Shown here: one piece after another, positions 37,633 to 46,381 of the stretch
How the letters are laid out: each line of letters opens with the position of its first letter
Numbering within the stretch: the stretch's first letter is position 1
Source: CAZMGV01 sp964565925
GTDB taxonomy: Bacteria > JAGRBM01 > JAHCIT01
Direction: 5' to 3'
NCBI GenBank assembly: GCA_964565925.1
Contig: CAZMGV010000010.1
Location: forward strand, 84,596-148,595
DNA length: 64,000 nt
Notes under the pieces: generated by a model
The model's input: the letters and a program-made list of their open reading frames with translations, nothing else
The model's database searches: none
What the model was told of the DNA's origin: nothing
Position numbers and translations under genes: made by a program

Positions 37633-38217
37633 CTAGGGGTTCGTGGCGGCAGGCCCCGCGGGCTTGCGGCAGCTCATGGAGCAGTCCACGCCCTTCAGCG
37701 TGATGCACTGGGCCAGCAGCTGGCCGTCCTGCGATTCATCATATTGGTTCTTGCACTCGATCCCGCCGCGCACGGCGCAGGCGACCAGGCACTCGTCGTC
37801 GTGGGTCTCCTGATACTGCGTCGCCGCGGCGCAGCCCGAGCCGACGATAGCCAGCGTTCCCAGTAGCAGCACCGCCATGCAGCTCATCACCTTTTTCGCC
37901 ACCGCCTCGCCGGCGGACTCCAGCGCGGCTTTCGTCGCCGGGGTCAGCGCTGAACTCTTCGCCACTTCGGCCTTCGCGGCCTGGAGCACGGCGTCGATCA
38001 CCGCCTGCTTCTGGGTATCGCCCACCGAGTTCATCGCATCGGTCAGCTTCTGCGCCTTGTGGGCGCCGCCGATGATCGAGCCGCCGATGCCGATCACGGT
38101 CACCCCGACCGCCGGGCCCAGCGCCGGGACGAACGACAGGCCGACGCCGCCCGCCATGACCAGCAGGCCGAAAAAGTAGGTTTTGTATCCGTCGCAGAGT
38201 TCAAGAAACGATTTCAT
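37633..38217 (-). CDS. Two-part membrane protein with Cys-rich lipoprotein-like C-terminus
   Basis: A 194-residue protein starting at ATG 38217, preceded by AAGGAG. Residues 14-52 form a membrane hairpin (YFFGLLVMAGGVGLSFV ... VGVTVIGIGGSIIGG), as in holins. Residues 111-194 start with MSCMAVLLLGTLAIVGSGCAAA and carry nine or ten Cys, resembling a secreted Cys-rich lipoprotein. An internal ATG at 37887 could start this second part separately (an AAAGG is near). It is the last gene of the phage late unit and directly follows the endopeptidase. It may act in lysis. Confidence 0.55.
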   Translation of the reverse strand: MKSFLELCDGYKTYFFGLLVMAGGVGLSFVPALGPAVGVTVIGIGGSIIGGAHKAQKLTDAMNSVGDTQKQAVIDAVLQAAKAEVAKSSALTPATKAALESAGEAVAKKVMSCMAVLLLGTLAIVGSGCAAATQYQETHDDECLVACAVRGGIECKNQYDESQDGQLLAQCITLKGVDCSMSCRKPAGPAATNP

Positions 38218-38771
38218 GCAGGTATCTCCTTCAGCCCTAATTCGTAAATCGTTCTGGCCTTGGCGCCGCCAATCCCGGCAAGCCGGTACATCGTCAGCCG
38301 CTCCCACCGGGGCCAGGGCGCCCAGCTCACATGCACCCAGCGGCCCGTCTCGTGGATCAGCTGGTCGAACGGCAGCGGATCCGGGAGCAGCTGGCCCGCT
38401 TCGGTCAGCGCCATGCCTTCGATAATGCGGGCCGCCTCAAGTTGCGTCAGCGGCGCGGGGAACCACAAATCCGCCGCCTGCCCCTTCAGGTGCTGGGACT
38501 TTTCCGCCCCGCCGATCGCGCGGTTCAGCTCCGGCGACCGGTAGCCCGAGGTCACAACGACCTGCGGCATGATTGATTTAATGGGCTCCAGGACTTTTAC
38601 GCAGAGCGCCTGCAGGTTGGCGAGGATCACCGTGTCGGGGGTCCCGTCAGGGTTGCGGGGGAAGTTGTCGAGATCGCGGTGCTGGGTGAACGTCATCTGC
38701 CCGACGGTGAAGTTCGGGGAGAGGTGCATGGCGAGGTCGTAATTAGGCCGCCCGGAGTTCATCAATTCCAT
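38214..38771 (-). CDS. Peptidase M15-type endolysin
   Basis: A 185-residue D,D-peptidase of the M15A/VanY-like class used by many phages as endolysin. The zinc motif HLKGQAADL (HxxGxAxD) and the late WVHVSW (WxHxS) are both present, and SGYRSPELN precedes them, the usual arrangement. It is expected to cut peptide crosslinks in peptidoglycan. No signal peptide is seen, so it needs a holin. It overlaps both neighbours and belongs to the lysis cluster. Confidence 0.9.
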   Translation of the reverse strand: MELMNSGRPNYDLAMHLSPNFTVGQMTFTQHRDLDNFPRNPDGTPDTVILANLQALCVKVLEPIKSIMPQVVVTSGYRSPELNRAIGGAEKSQHLKGQAADLWFPAPLTQLEAARIIEGMALTEAGQLLPDPLPFDQLIHETGRWVHVSWAPWPRWERLTMYRLAGIGGAKARTIYELGLKEIPA

Positions 38772-38956
38772 TTCCCCCGGACGTAGGAGCCCTTTGCTTC
38801 GGCGGCTTTCAACTCTTCATCCCTTATTTTTTCACCCAGATCCTGGGCGTGGGTGGCGAACACCCCGGCGATCAGCGCGGCCACCGTCACCACCGCGCCG
38901 AACACCCCGTAAAGCGCCCAGCAGACGGCCCACGGGATCCGGCGCAGCCGGTTCAC
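38762..38956 (-). CDS. Small single-span membrane protein (holin or spanin candidate)
   Basis: A 64-residue protein with one transmembrane helix (VCWALYGVFGAVVTVAALIAGVF) and a charged C-terminus (DLGEKIRDEELKAAEAKGSY). It overlaps the endopeptidase start by 10 bases and the previous gene by 4. Its place in the cassette suggests a holin or an inner-membrane spanin; which is undecided. Confidence 0.55.
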   Translation of the reverse strand: MNRLRRIPWAVCWALYGVFGAVVTVAALIAGVFATHAQDLGEKIRDEELKAAEAKGSYVRGKWN

Positions 38957-39261
38957 GGGTGGCCCCCGGCTGGCTGGAACGGCGGCGGAATCTGGCAGGT
39001 CCGTTTTTCCATGCCGACAAACAGCCGGATGTCGTTCAGGGAGTCACAGGTCAGATACGACTGGAGTTCCAGGCGCTGCAGCCGGACCTCCACTCCAGTC
39101 ACCTGGTCCGCCTTGGCGGGGGTGCCGATCAGCATGTCCCGCGCGGCCTGACCGCCCCACGCGCCCGACGTCATCAGGCCGATCATGATCAGGTAGGGCC
39201 CCATCTTTGAATCGAGGGCCGCCTTGATCGCCTGCGCGAGGGGTTCGGTGGTGCGCTTCAC
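38953..39261 (-). CDS. Small phage protein with one hydrophobic segment (lysis cluster)
   Basis: A 102-residue protein with one hydrophobic stretch near residues 20-38 (MGPYLIMIGLMTSGAWGG), then a helical charged region (VEVRLQRLELQSYL) and two Cys. Start is GTG. It overlaps its downstream gene by 4 bases. Probably an accessory lysis protein, but I do not recognise it. Confidence 0.5.
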   Translation of the reverse strand: MKRTTEPLAQAIKAALDSKMGPYLIMIGLMTSGAWGGQAARDMLIGTPAKADQVTGVEVRLQRLELQSYLTCDSLNDIRLFVGMEKRTCQIPPPFQPAGGHP

Positions 39262-39262
39262 G

Positions 39263-39559
39263 TCAGAGACTCCCGCCCGGCATGGCCGTCAGCGCGCTCA
39301 CCCGGCGCGGTTCGGGGACGGCGCCGGCAATAATGGTCCGGCCGGCGTCACAGCGCCCGGGCGACGATCCCAGGTAGTGCAGGTCTTTCAGGGTTTCCCA
39401 CTGGCCGTAAATCATCCGGCTTTCCACGCGCATCCGGCGCGCCTCGCCGATCACTCCGTGCCAGCAGTCACCGGGCGCGGCGTAACCCGGGCCAGCCGGG
39501 GCGCAGCCGCAAAGGGCCAGAAAAAGAAGCGGGAGCAGGCGGCTCAAGGCCCGTTTCAA
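39263..39559 (-). CDS. Small phage lipoprotein
   Basis: A 98-residue protein with a lipoprotein signal (LLPLLFLALCGC, lipobox ALCGC). The mature part is rich in Arg, Gly and Pro with two more Cys. Start at TTG. It is in the lysis cluster and may be an outer-membrane spanin component. Confidence 0.55.
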   Translation of the reverse strand: MKRALSRLLPLLFLALCGCAPAGPGYAAPGDCWHGVIGEARRMRVESRMIYGQWETLKDLHYLGSSPGRCDAGRTIIAGAVPEPRRVSALTAMPGGSL

Positions 39560-39565
39560 GGCTGC

Positions 39566-40906
39566 TTACCTCTTCACCAGGTTGCTCACACGGTACCAGA
39601 TCGTGCGGGAGTTGCCGGTGGCGGTGCTGGTGAGTTTCAGCTCGAAGCTGGTGCCGTTCATGCCGCTCCCGCCGCCGTAGGTGACACCCGGGTCGCCCTG
39701 CGCCAGCGCGCCGGCCAGCCCGACGCCGACCAGGTGGGTCGTGTCGTAGAACAGGTAACGGTTGTTGACGCTGTTGGTGTTCGTGGTCGAGGCTTCCGAC
39801 GCTATGAACTCGATGTCCGCCTGCTCGTAAACGGAGGCGTCGACGGTGAAGATCAGCTGGTCGGTGGTGTTGTCCGCCAGCGTGGTTTTATACCAGGCGT
39901 CGGTGACGAGCAGGTGGCCCGAGATGCCGTAGATCTTCGCCGGGCCGTTGGTATCCGCCATGACCGCGATACCGGTGGCGCCGCCGCCCGTGTACCATTC
40001 GCCGGCTGTCCACATGGGTCCGGTCCACAGGCCGCCCCGGATCACGACGTTGATCACGCCGGAGGTCACCGGGTCCTGGACCGTGTAGCTGGCGGGACCC
40101 CAGGTGGCGTCCCCGCCCTGCGAATACGGCTGGCCGTAAAGGATCAGCTGCGCGGCCACCGCATCGGTCGCCAGCACGTTGTCGGCGCCCGCGTTGGTCG
40201 CCGTGACGGTCAGCCCGTCGCCCGAGATCGTCTGGACCATCGCCGCCTTGCCCGACTGGCCGGAGGTCCCGATCACCGCGTATTTGTGAATGTAGGGCCG
40301 CACGTCGGTGTCGGAGGTGATCGTCGCCGTGGCGCCCGAGACCGAAACAGTTACCTGCGCCGAGGCGACGTTCGACGGGCTGGAGCTGTTGCACTTGACG
40401 CCCAGCGCCGGGACGTAGCCCTGGAACAGGTCGCCGGTGGAGACGCCGCCCCCGCCCGACTCGTCATCCCATTCGGTGTTGTAGTCCGTGCCGTCGATCT
40501 TTTTCAGCACCTGCCCGGCCGTTCCGCCGGCGGGGACGCCCTGCCCGGCGGCGCCGTCATCACCGTCTGCCCCGTCCGCTCCGGCCGCCCCGGTGCTGCC
40601 CGTGGCCCCGGTCGCGCCTTTCTGGGCGAGCAGCTGCCAGTAGCTGTTATAGGTCGTGGGCAGCGTGGGCAGCGCGTGGTTCGTGTTGTTGTCGACCCGG
40701 CTCACCCAGGAGTTCCCCGACCCGTCGGTCACGAGGTCGAAGGCGTCGTAGGTCGTGCCCGAGTCCCACAGTCCCTGGGTCGTGAAGTTGCCGGTGATGT
40801 TGACCACGGCGCCGGAGACGCCCTGCCCGGCCGAGGCGGGGCGGACGGAGGATGCGAAAAGCGCCAGGGCGGCGAAGGCGATCAGGTTCAGGTGGAGGCG
40901 TTTCAT
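39566..40906 (-). CDS. Collagen-like tail fibre protein with signal peptide
   Basis: A 446-residue protein. Residues 1-27 are a Sec signal peptide (MKRLHLNLIAFAALALFASSVRPASA-G). A carbohydrate-binding-like region follows (QGLWDSGTTYDAFDLVTDGSGNSW), then a short collagen-like Gly-X-Y run at about residues 95-122 (GATGATGSTGAAGADGADGD). The rest is Ser/Thr/Gly-rich beta structure ending in GTSFELKLTSTATGNSRTIWYR. This layout fits a trimeric phage fibre. The signal peptide is unusual for a virion protein. AAAGGA precedes the ATG. Confidence 0.75.
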   Translation of the reverse strand: MKRLHLNLIAFAALALFASSVRPASAGQGVSGAVVNITGNFTTQGLWDSGTTYDAFDLVTDGSGNSWVSRVDNNTNHALPTLPTTYNSYWQLLAQKGATGATGSTGAAGADGADGDDGAAGQGVPAGGTAGQVLKKIDGTDYNTEWDDESGGGGVSTGDLFQGYVPALGVKCNSSSPSNVASAQVTVSVSGATATITSDTDVRPYIHKYAVIGTSGQSGKAAMVQTISGDGLTVTATNAGADNVLATDAVAAQLILYGQPYSQGGDATWGPASYTVQDPVTSGVINVVIRGGLWTGPMWTAGEWYTGGGATGIAVMADTNGPAKIYGISGHLLVTDAWYKTTLADNTTDQLIFTVDASVYEQADIEFIASEASTTNTNSVNNRYLFYDTTHLVGVGLAGALAQGDPGVTYGGGSGMNGTSFELKLTSTATGNSRTIWYRVSNLVKR

Positions 40907-40974
40907 GGGTCGTTTCCTTTCAGAATCGGGTCAGAATCGGGTCCGGCGGCTCCGGCTGGTCAGGCGGCTGCGCC

Positions 40975-41433
40975 TTAAGTGGCCTCGACGGTGCAGGTGA
41001 CCAGCACGCTGGTGCCGGAGCCCGACGCGGGCCCTGCCGTGATCTGTTTCACCGGGCCGTACACCTCGTCGAGCACCTGCTGCTCGCCGTCGGCCGTGGG
41101 CGCGATCGCTGCGCCGTCGCTGTCAAGCAGCGCGCCGTAGTTGGTGCCGTCCATGGACTCCTTGAACGGGATATTCCGGGCGTTCCAGGTGCCGTAGTAG
41201 GCGCAGCGGGCCTTGCCGATCAGCTTCCCGGGCACTTCGAAGATGTAGCGGGTCGAACTGTCGGCGACGGTCGCCTGGAACACATACCCCCGGCCGTTGG
41301 TGGCCCCGGGGGTCGTCGTGGTGTCCGAGGCCCGTGCCGGCTGGATCGCCAGGCCGGCTCCCAGCAGAAGCGCGGCGCCCACCGCGGCAGAGAGGGCCGA
41401 TGAGATCAGGTAGCGTTTGAAGATCGGTTTCAT
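40975..41433 (-). CDS. Exported hypothetical protein of the tail-fibre region
   Basis: A 152-residue protein with a clear signal peptide (LISSALSAAVGAALLLGAGLAIQPARA-S). The mature part is beta-rich with two Cys (KARCAYYGTWNARNIPFKESMDGTNY ... VTCTVEAT), suggesting a small fibre or receptor-binding fold. Its ATG overlaps the upstream stop (ATGA). No family is recognised. Confidence 0.6.
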   Translation of the reverse strand: MKPIFKRYLISSALSAAVGAALLLGAGLAIQPARASDTTTTPGATNGRGYVFQATVADSSTRYIFEVPGKLIGKARCAYYGTWNARNIPFKESMDGTNYGALLDSDGAAIAPTADGEQQVLDEVYGPVKQITAGPASGSGTSVLVTCTVEAT

Positions 41434-41813
41434 GGCTTGGGCTCCTTGGGAGTCGGGGGTTGCAAGGCGTCGATGGTCCGGGCGAATTCCTTCCGCCAGA
41501 TCCCGGCCAGCGGAAGCGGTTTGCCGCTTTCGGTGAGCGAGTCGATCACTTCCGCCAGCGCCTGTTCGGCGGTCACGGTGAATCCGCCGGCGTCCTGTTT
41601 CTGCCGGGCGGGGTCCCGGACCAGCTGCCTTTTGGCGGCATCCCAGAACCAGCCGCCCCGGGGGTCGGCCGGATTGAGGTCGCAGGGGCCGTCCTCCAGC
41701 TCGATATGCGACGGCGGCGGCGTGCCGCCCGGGAACGACGCCGGGTCAGCCTCGGCCTTGCCGATCAGCTTCCCGTTTCCGGCGACGATGATGTAGTGCC
41801 TGACCGTTCCCAT
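41430..41813 (-). CDS. Phage tail-fibre region protein, unknown
   Basis: A 127-residue soluble protein (MGTVRHYIIVAGNGKLIGKAEADPASFPGG ... GGWFWDAAKRQLVRDP) with a helical C-terminus rich in Pro/Lys. The beginning resembles small fibre-assembly-type proteins, but I cannot name the family. It overlaps the exported gene by 4 bases and follows the larger minor-tail gene by 3 bases. Confidence 0.55.
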   Translation of the reverse strand: MGTVRHYIIVAGNGKLIGKAEADPASFPGGTPPPSHIELEDGPCDLNPADPRGGWFWDAAKRQLVRDPARQKQDAGGFTVTAEQALAEVIDSLTESGKPLPLAGIWRKEFARTIDALQPPTPKEPKP

Positions 41814-41816
41814 CGT

Positions 41817-43112
41817 TCACCGCCTCGCCGTCAGCGCGTACCGGATCCGGAAGTAGTCGCAGTACACCTTGCGGGCGGTGGTGCCCGCACTCTTGGTCAG
41901 CTTCAGGAACGGCCGCATCGATTTCCCGGCGCCCACGGGGATGTTCGTCGTGGCCGAATGCATCAGCGTGTCGCCGACATAGAAATCCACCTGGGTGCCG
42001 GCGGCGTTGATGACCATCCGGAGGCGGGTCCAGGTGTCGGCAGCCGTCGAGACGGTGGCGACTGACGGTGTCGTGACGCTGCCGGTGGCGGCGCTGCGGG
42101 TCAGCACCTTCCAGTCGGTGTCGTTATGGTCCCGGATCAGCATCTGGACCGTCTCGTCGCAGGTCGAGATCGCCGTCAGGTCATCCACCAGACCGAACCG
42201 GAGTTCGTAATCCTGCCCGGAGCTGGGAAGGTCTTCGAGGCGCACCAGGGTTTCCACCTCGACCCGGCCGGCACCCAGCTCGACCGAGGCGCCTGGGCTG
42301 CCCACCGTGGAGGCGTCGGCGGCGAGGTAGCAGACGCCGCTCGTATCCGTTCCGGTGTCCAGCGTCAGCACGCCGGGGTTGGCGCCGACCGAGAAAGACG
42401 GTTCGGTATTGTCGATGGCGGCTGCGGTGCCGCCGGGGTTGGCGTACCAGCCCAGCACGCTCGCGAGCATGTTGTTGGCCGTATCGATCCGCGCGCCGAC
42501 GAAATCGTCGAAAATCTCGACCGTCTGGCGCGGGTCCTGCACGGCCGCGTGGAACATGACGACGCCGCGCAGGTCGGCGATCATCGCGTCGGTGATGGCG
42601 GTGGTGCCGGTCGCGATCGTCACCCGGGCGACCGGGATCTGGCCGTCCGGGATCTCCGGGTCGGCCGGGGAGGCCGCCGCCGTGCCGTACACGGCCGACA
42701 CGTCGCCGGTTTCCCGGTCGATGCAGATCAGCACCTTCCACGAGTTGGAGCCCGGCGCCGACAGCGTGGCGCTCGACTGGGCGGCGTGGCTGACAACCGT
42801 CCGGCTCGCGGTGGGGATCTTGCCCGCCTGGACATAGACGGTCATGTCCGGGGTGTCCTGCGCCACCGTGAAGAAGTCCGGCCCGAGCACCCCGGCGTTG
42901 TATTCGCCCAGCCCGATCCAGGCCGAGTTGGCGGAGTTCCGCATCCAGAGCAGCTTGCGGCCCGAGGCGGGGGTCTCCAGCCAGAGCATGTAGGCGTAGA
43001 GGTCGGAGGGTTCGGACAGCCCGGCGTTCACCCCGGCCAGCGACTGGAGCGCCGCGTTGACCGCCGCCCGGTAGGCCGCTCCCGACATGTTGGCAATGGC
43101 AAAAAGGGACAC
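41817..43112 (-). CDS. Minor tail / adsorption protein
   Basis: A 431-residue protein. The first 100 residues (AIANMSGAAYRAAVNAALQSLAGVNAG ... YMLWLETPASGRKLLWMRNSANSAWIGLGEYN) are of the type found at the start of phage tail proteins that sit on the tail tip. The rest is beta-rich with jelly-roll-like strands, such as VEVETLVRLEDLPSSGQDYELRFGLVDD and WTRLRMVINAAGTQVDFYVGDTL, which look like a concanavalin-like fold. The GTG start is supported by GGAGG nine bases upstream and by its own late promoter. Confidence 0.7.
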   Translation of the reverse strand: MSLFAIANMSGAAYRAAVNAALQSLAGVNAGLSEPSDLYAYMLWLETPASGRKLLWMRNSANSAWIGLGEYNAGVLGPDFFTVAQDTPDMTVYVQAGKIPTASRTVVSHAAQSSATLSAPGSNSWKVLICIDRETGDVSAVYGTAAASPADPEIPDGQIPVARVTIATGTTAITDAMIADLRGVVMFHAAVQDPRQTVEIFDDFVGARIDTANNMLASVLGWYANPGGTAAAIDNTEPSFSVGANPGVLTLDTGTDTSGVCYLAADASTVGSPGASVELGAGRVEVETLVRLEDLPSSGQDYELRFGLVDDLTAISTCDETVQMLIRDHNDTDWKVLTRSAATGSVTTPSVATVSTAADTWTRLRMVINAAGTQVDFYVGDTLMHSATTNIPVGAGKSMRPFLKLTKSAGTTARKVYCDYFRIRYALTARR

Positions 43113-43135
43113 GCGCCGGGGCCTCCGTTCAGCCT

Positions 43136-43169
43136 GTTACCATACCTGACAATGGCATTTTTGGCAACC
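43136..43169 (-). promoter_or_regulatory. Phage late promoter copy 1
   Basis: On the minus strand, -35 TTGCCA (43167-43162), a 17-base spacer and -10 TATGGT (43044-43039 offset: 43144-43139). The copy differs from the other two at only two or three spacer positions. It ends 23 bases before the minor-tail GTG. Confidence 0.8.
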
Positions 43170-43248
43170 ACGGCCCGGGGAGGGGGGTTCCGGCGCCGCC
43201 GGCCGCATATCCTTCGGCCCCATGGGCCTCGGGCCCGGCCCGGCGCCG

Positions 43249-46200
43249 CTATAAAGCAAAACTCGTCAGTGTGATCGAGGCGGCGGTCACGTAGATCTGG
43301 TGGTCGGGGCTGTCCGACTCCAGCACGATCCGGGCCTGGATGCCCCGCAGCCGCAGGTCCCCGGCCGAGACCGCTCCCCAGCCGGACCAGGCCGGGGAGC
43401 CCGCCGGGTCGTCCTGGGTGGTGCGGACTTCCAGCCACGCCCGTCCGGTGCCCTGCTCGAGAAGGCCGTCCATGTCCGGCCAGCTGTCGATCCCGGCGGT
43501 GAGGCCGTCGATCAGGCTGGAAATGTCCTCGCGGGTATAGGTGAGCGCCCCGGTGACGTGGACGGTGTAGACCGCCCCCAGATCGACGTAGTCGTCGCCC
43601 GAGAAGTCGAAGGTATAGGTGGCCTGGCCGGAGGCGCCGTCCCCCGTGTCGATCATCACAATGTCGTCGACCGGGCCCCAGCTGTCGATGTCGGAGCCGC
43701 CGCCCAGCTTGAGCGTCCCGCCGTCGTTATAGCAGAAGGCTTTCGCGCCGTCCCAGCCAGGGTCCTGGTCGTAGGGACCGCCGACGGCGCTGTAGGCGTA
43801 ATATTCGGGCACCGCCAGCACGCTGAAAGCGGCCGATTCCGAGACGTTGCCCGAGCTGTCGTAGGCCTTGAGCAGGTAGGTCCCGGCCGTGTCGGGCAGG
43901 ATCCACGTGGCCGAGGACGACGCGCCCGGGATATTGTCGATGAGCGGGACGGCTTCGTCCCACGAGGCCCCCGACGTCACCGGCTGGAAGCGGATTTCGT
44001 AGTGGCCGCCGTGAATGACGTCCAGTTCGTCCGTCGCGTCCCACGAGAAAAACGCCATCCCTATCTTCACCGACACGTCGAACCCCGACGGGGTCGCGGG
44101 GGGCTCCAGAAGGCCCATCAGACTGACCCCGTCGGACTCGGCCCAGGCCGAGAACGCCCCGGCCGGGTTCATCGCCCGCACCCTCAGGTCATAGGTACCC
44201 GGGGGGAGTTCGATAGTGGTGGCGGCCCCCCGGACAAGCAGCGGGACCCCCCACCGCGCGGTGCCGGTGTAGCGCCATTCCAGTTCATATCCCGTCACCC
44301 AGGCGTCGGGCGACGGCTCCCAGGACACCTCGGCGGCGGCCGACAGGGGCTGGCTGTCCCCGGCCCAGACCACCCGGCTCTGCGCCACTGGCGCGCCGGG
44401 AGCGGACACGTCCGAAAACCGGGGAAGATTGGTGAGCGGGGCGGGTTCGGCGAACTGCCAGTCGGTACCCGACCGGTCCGTCCATGACCAGATGTCGGCG
44501 TCCACCGCCCGGAGCGTGAAGTCGATCCCGGTGCCGTTCTCTTCCGGGGATTCTACGTAGTGCGACTCGATGATCTCGAAAGTGACGGTGGAAAGGCTCC
44601 CGGTCCACCTCGGATAGTCCAGCGTGACGATATCTCCGCACCGGCGGTTCAGCTGGGTGAGTTTCGCCGGCCAGACGATGATCTCCGGGCGACGCGCCCG
44701 CTCCAGCTTGATTTTCGCCAGGCGCCGCGCCTGCGACTGGGAGGTGACCATCGGGAAGTCGCACTCCTGCCACAGCTCCACGCCGCCGTCCTCGGTCACA
44801 TAGCTGTCCACTTTCAGCGGCAGGAAGTCGGCCGTCTGGTAGCTGCCCCGGCTGGCCCGGTCGCGCGGGTCGGTGAAGGTGCCCCGGACGGCGTTGATCC
44901 GCTCGCGCACGCCCGTCGACTGCTGGAGCGACGGCGGCTCCCTGAGCGTGGTTTCGTCGAACGTCGCCTCGGACGCGGTCCAGGCCCCCGCTTTCAGGAT
45001 GTAGAGGCCCCCCGACGGGTAGAGCCGGCCGTCCATCGAGTCGAGCACCCCCTGGATACGTTCCCGGAGCGTGCCGGAGATTTCCTGCGGCCAGTCGTAC
45101 CGGTAGCGGGGTTCGGTGACGCGGCTGCCGGCGGATCCCTTCGAAAAATGGCTGAATACCTGCTCGTCGCAGATGTTCGCGGCGGCGGCGAAAGAGTCGA
45201 GGTCGATCCGCGTATCATCCAGTCCGAGGCCGCCTTCCTCCACCGGGGTTTTCAGCATGTCCAGCAGGATCAGCGCCGGGTTCTCTCCGGGATCGGGGGT
45301 GCCCGCGAGCCCGTCCGTGAGCCAGCGCGGCGTGTCGTCTGGATAGGCCGGGTCCCTCGGGTCGTGGACCCGGGTGCCGCGCACCAGCAGTTCGATGTTC
45401 GGCGGGCCGGTCGACGAGAACCCGGTGGTTTCGTTCCAGTTGAGCCGGGCCCAGAAATAGGCGTTGCCCTGCAGGAGATGCGCCGCCGTCCACTGGCCGC
45501 CCGAGAGCACGGTCAGCGCCGTCATTGCGGACCCGCCGTCCCGGCCCGTGCCGCCCGGCCGGGCGAGGCGCCAGTCGATCTGTCCGGCCCACGGGCCGAA
45601 GGTGCCGACCGGGTCCAGCACGACCGGCCCGGCCACCACCGCCGAGCCCGGGCTGGTGACGCCGGTCACCTGGAAAGGGGTGCCGGGGGTTTTCTCGGTC
45701 AGGGTGAAACCGGAATAGTAACCGGCGGCGGCAGGGGTGATCGCGATCTGGAACTGGATCTGGTCGGCGGCCGTGTAGGCGTCCGAAATGACGAAGCGGG
45801 CGGTGGCGTAGGCGGGATCCGCCCGGATGGCGGCGATGAAAGCGGCCACCGCCTGCGGAGCGTAGGGACCGCCGGGGACGTTTATGATGGCGTAATAGGT
45901 ATGGCCGTCGATGGTGATCGTCCATGACCCGTTCAGGACGCCGAACGAGTCGACGGCGAACTGCTGCGACTTCGGCGAGCCCGCGACGTCGGTGAAGTGT
46001 CCGTTCGCGTCGATCGACACCGGCTTGCCGTCGATGAACACCTGCTCCACGCCGTCGACGGGACCCCAGTTGAACGGAACGACAAGGTCCAGGTTGCGCT
46101 TGTCCGACGAGACATTGGCATAGACCGGCGGGCCGGACACCCGGGCCCGGCCGTAGATCCGGCGGCGCGGGGTGTCGGTCGCCGGCTCCATCTGCTGAAA

Positions 46201-46377
46201 CCCTTTCAGCTTGTCGGCATCGCGGCGCGCCTTGCGCTGCTCGGCCTTCAGCTTTTCCCGCTGGTAGACCGACATGCCGATTCCGGTGCCGACCATCACG
46301 GCGAACACGACATCGCCCACCGTGATGGCGGTGCCGAACAGGGCCAGGCCGATGGGGGCGGCAAAAAGCGGCGGCAT
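43249..46377 (-). CDS. Phage tail tip / host-specificity protein (gpJ-like)
   Basis: A 1042-residue protein. An N-terminal hydrophobic segment (LFGTAITVGDVVFAVMVGTGIG) and DTPRRRIYGRARVSGPPVYANV open the chain. VEEGGLGLDDTRIDLDSFAAAANICDEQV and TSQSQARRLAKIKLERAR follow, both typical of phage tail tip proteins. Two or three fibronectin-III-like repeats come next, around AAAEVSWEPSPDAWVTGYELEWRYTG. The start is ATG 46377 with GGAGG. It should form the tip that meets the receptor. It is larger than its neighbours and lies next to the last wall-hydrolase gene, as in RcGTA and HK97-type tails. Confidence 0.85.
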   Translation of the reverse strand: MPPLFAAPIGLALFGTAITVGDVVFAVMVGTGIGMSVYQREKLKAEQRKARRDADKLKGFQQMEPATDTPRRRIYGRARVSGPPVYANVSSDKRNLDLVVPFNWGPVDGVEQVFIDGKPVSIDANGHFTDVAGSPKSQQFAVDSFGVLNGSWTITIDGHTYYAIINVPGGPYAPQAVAAFIAAIRADPAYATARFVISDAYTAADQIQFQIAITPAAAGYYSGFTLTEKTPGTPFQVTGVTSPGSAVVAGPVVLDPVGTFGPWAGQIDWRLARPGGTGRDGGSAMTALTVLSGGQWTAAHLLQGNAYFWARLNWNETTGFSSTGPPNIELLVRGTRVHDPRDPAYPDDTPRWLTDGLAGTPDPGENPALILLDMLKTPVEEGGLGLDDTRIDLDSFAAAANICDEQVFSHFSKGSAGSRVTEPRYRYDWPQEISGTLRERIQGVLDSMDGRLYPSGGLYILKAGAWTASEATFDETTLREPPSLQQSTGVRERINAVRGTFTDPRDRASRGSYQTADFLPLKVDSYVTEDGGVELWQECDFPMVTSQSQARRLAKIKLERARRPEIIVWPAKLTQLNRRCGDIVTLDYPRWTGSLSTVTFEIIESHYVESPEENGTGIDFTLRAVDADIWSWTDRSGTDWQFAEPAPLTNLPRFSDVSAPGAPVAQSRVVWAGDSQPLSAAAEVSWEPSPDAWVTGYELEWRYTGTARWGVPLLVRGAATTIELPPGTYDLRVRAMNPAGAFSAWAESDGVSLMGLLEPPATPSGFDVSVKIGMAFFSWDATDELDVIHGGHYEIRFQPVTSGASWDEAVPLIDNIPGASSSATWILPDTAGTYLLKAYDSSGNVSESAAFSVLAVPEYYAYSAVGGPYDQDPGWDGAKAFCYNDGGTLKLGGGSDIDSWGPVDDIVMIDTGDGASGQATYTFDFSGDDYVDLGAVYTVHVTGALTYTREDISSLIDGLTAGIDSWPDMDGLLEQGTGRAWLEVRTTQDDPAGSPAWSGWGAVSAGDLRLRGIQARIVLESDSPDHQIYVTAASITLTSFAL

Positions 46378-46381
46378 GTGC

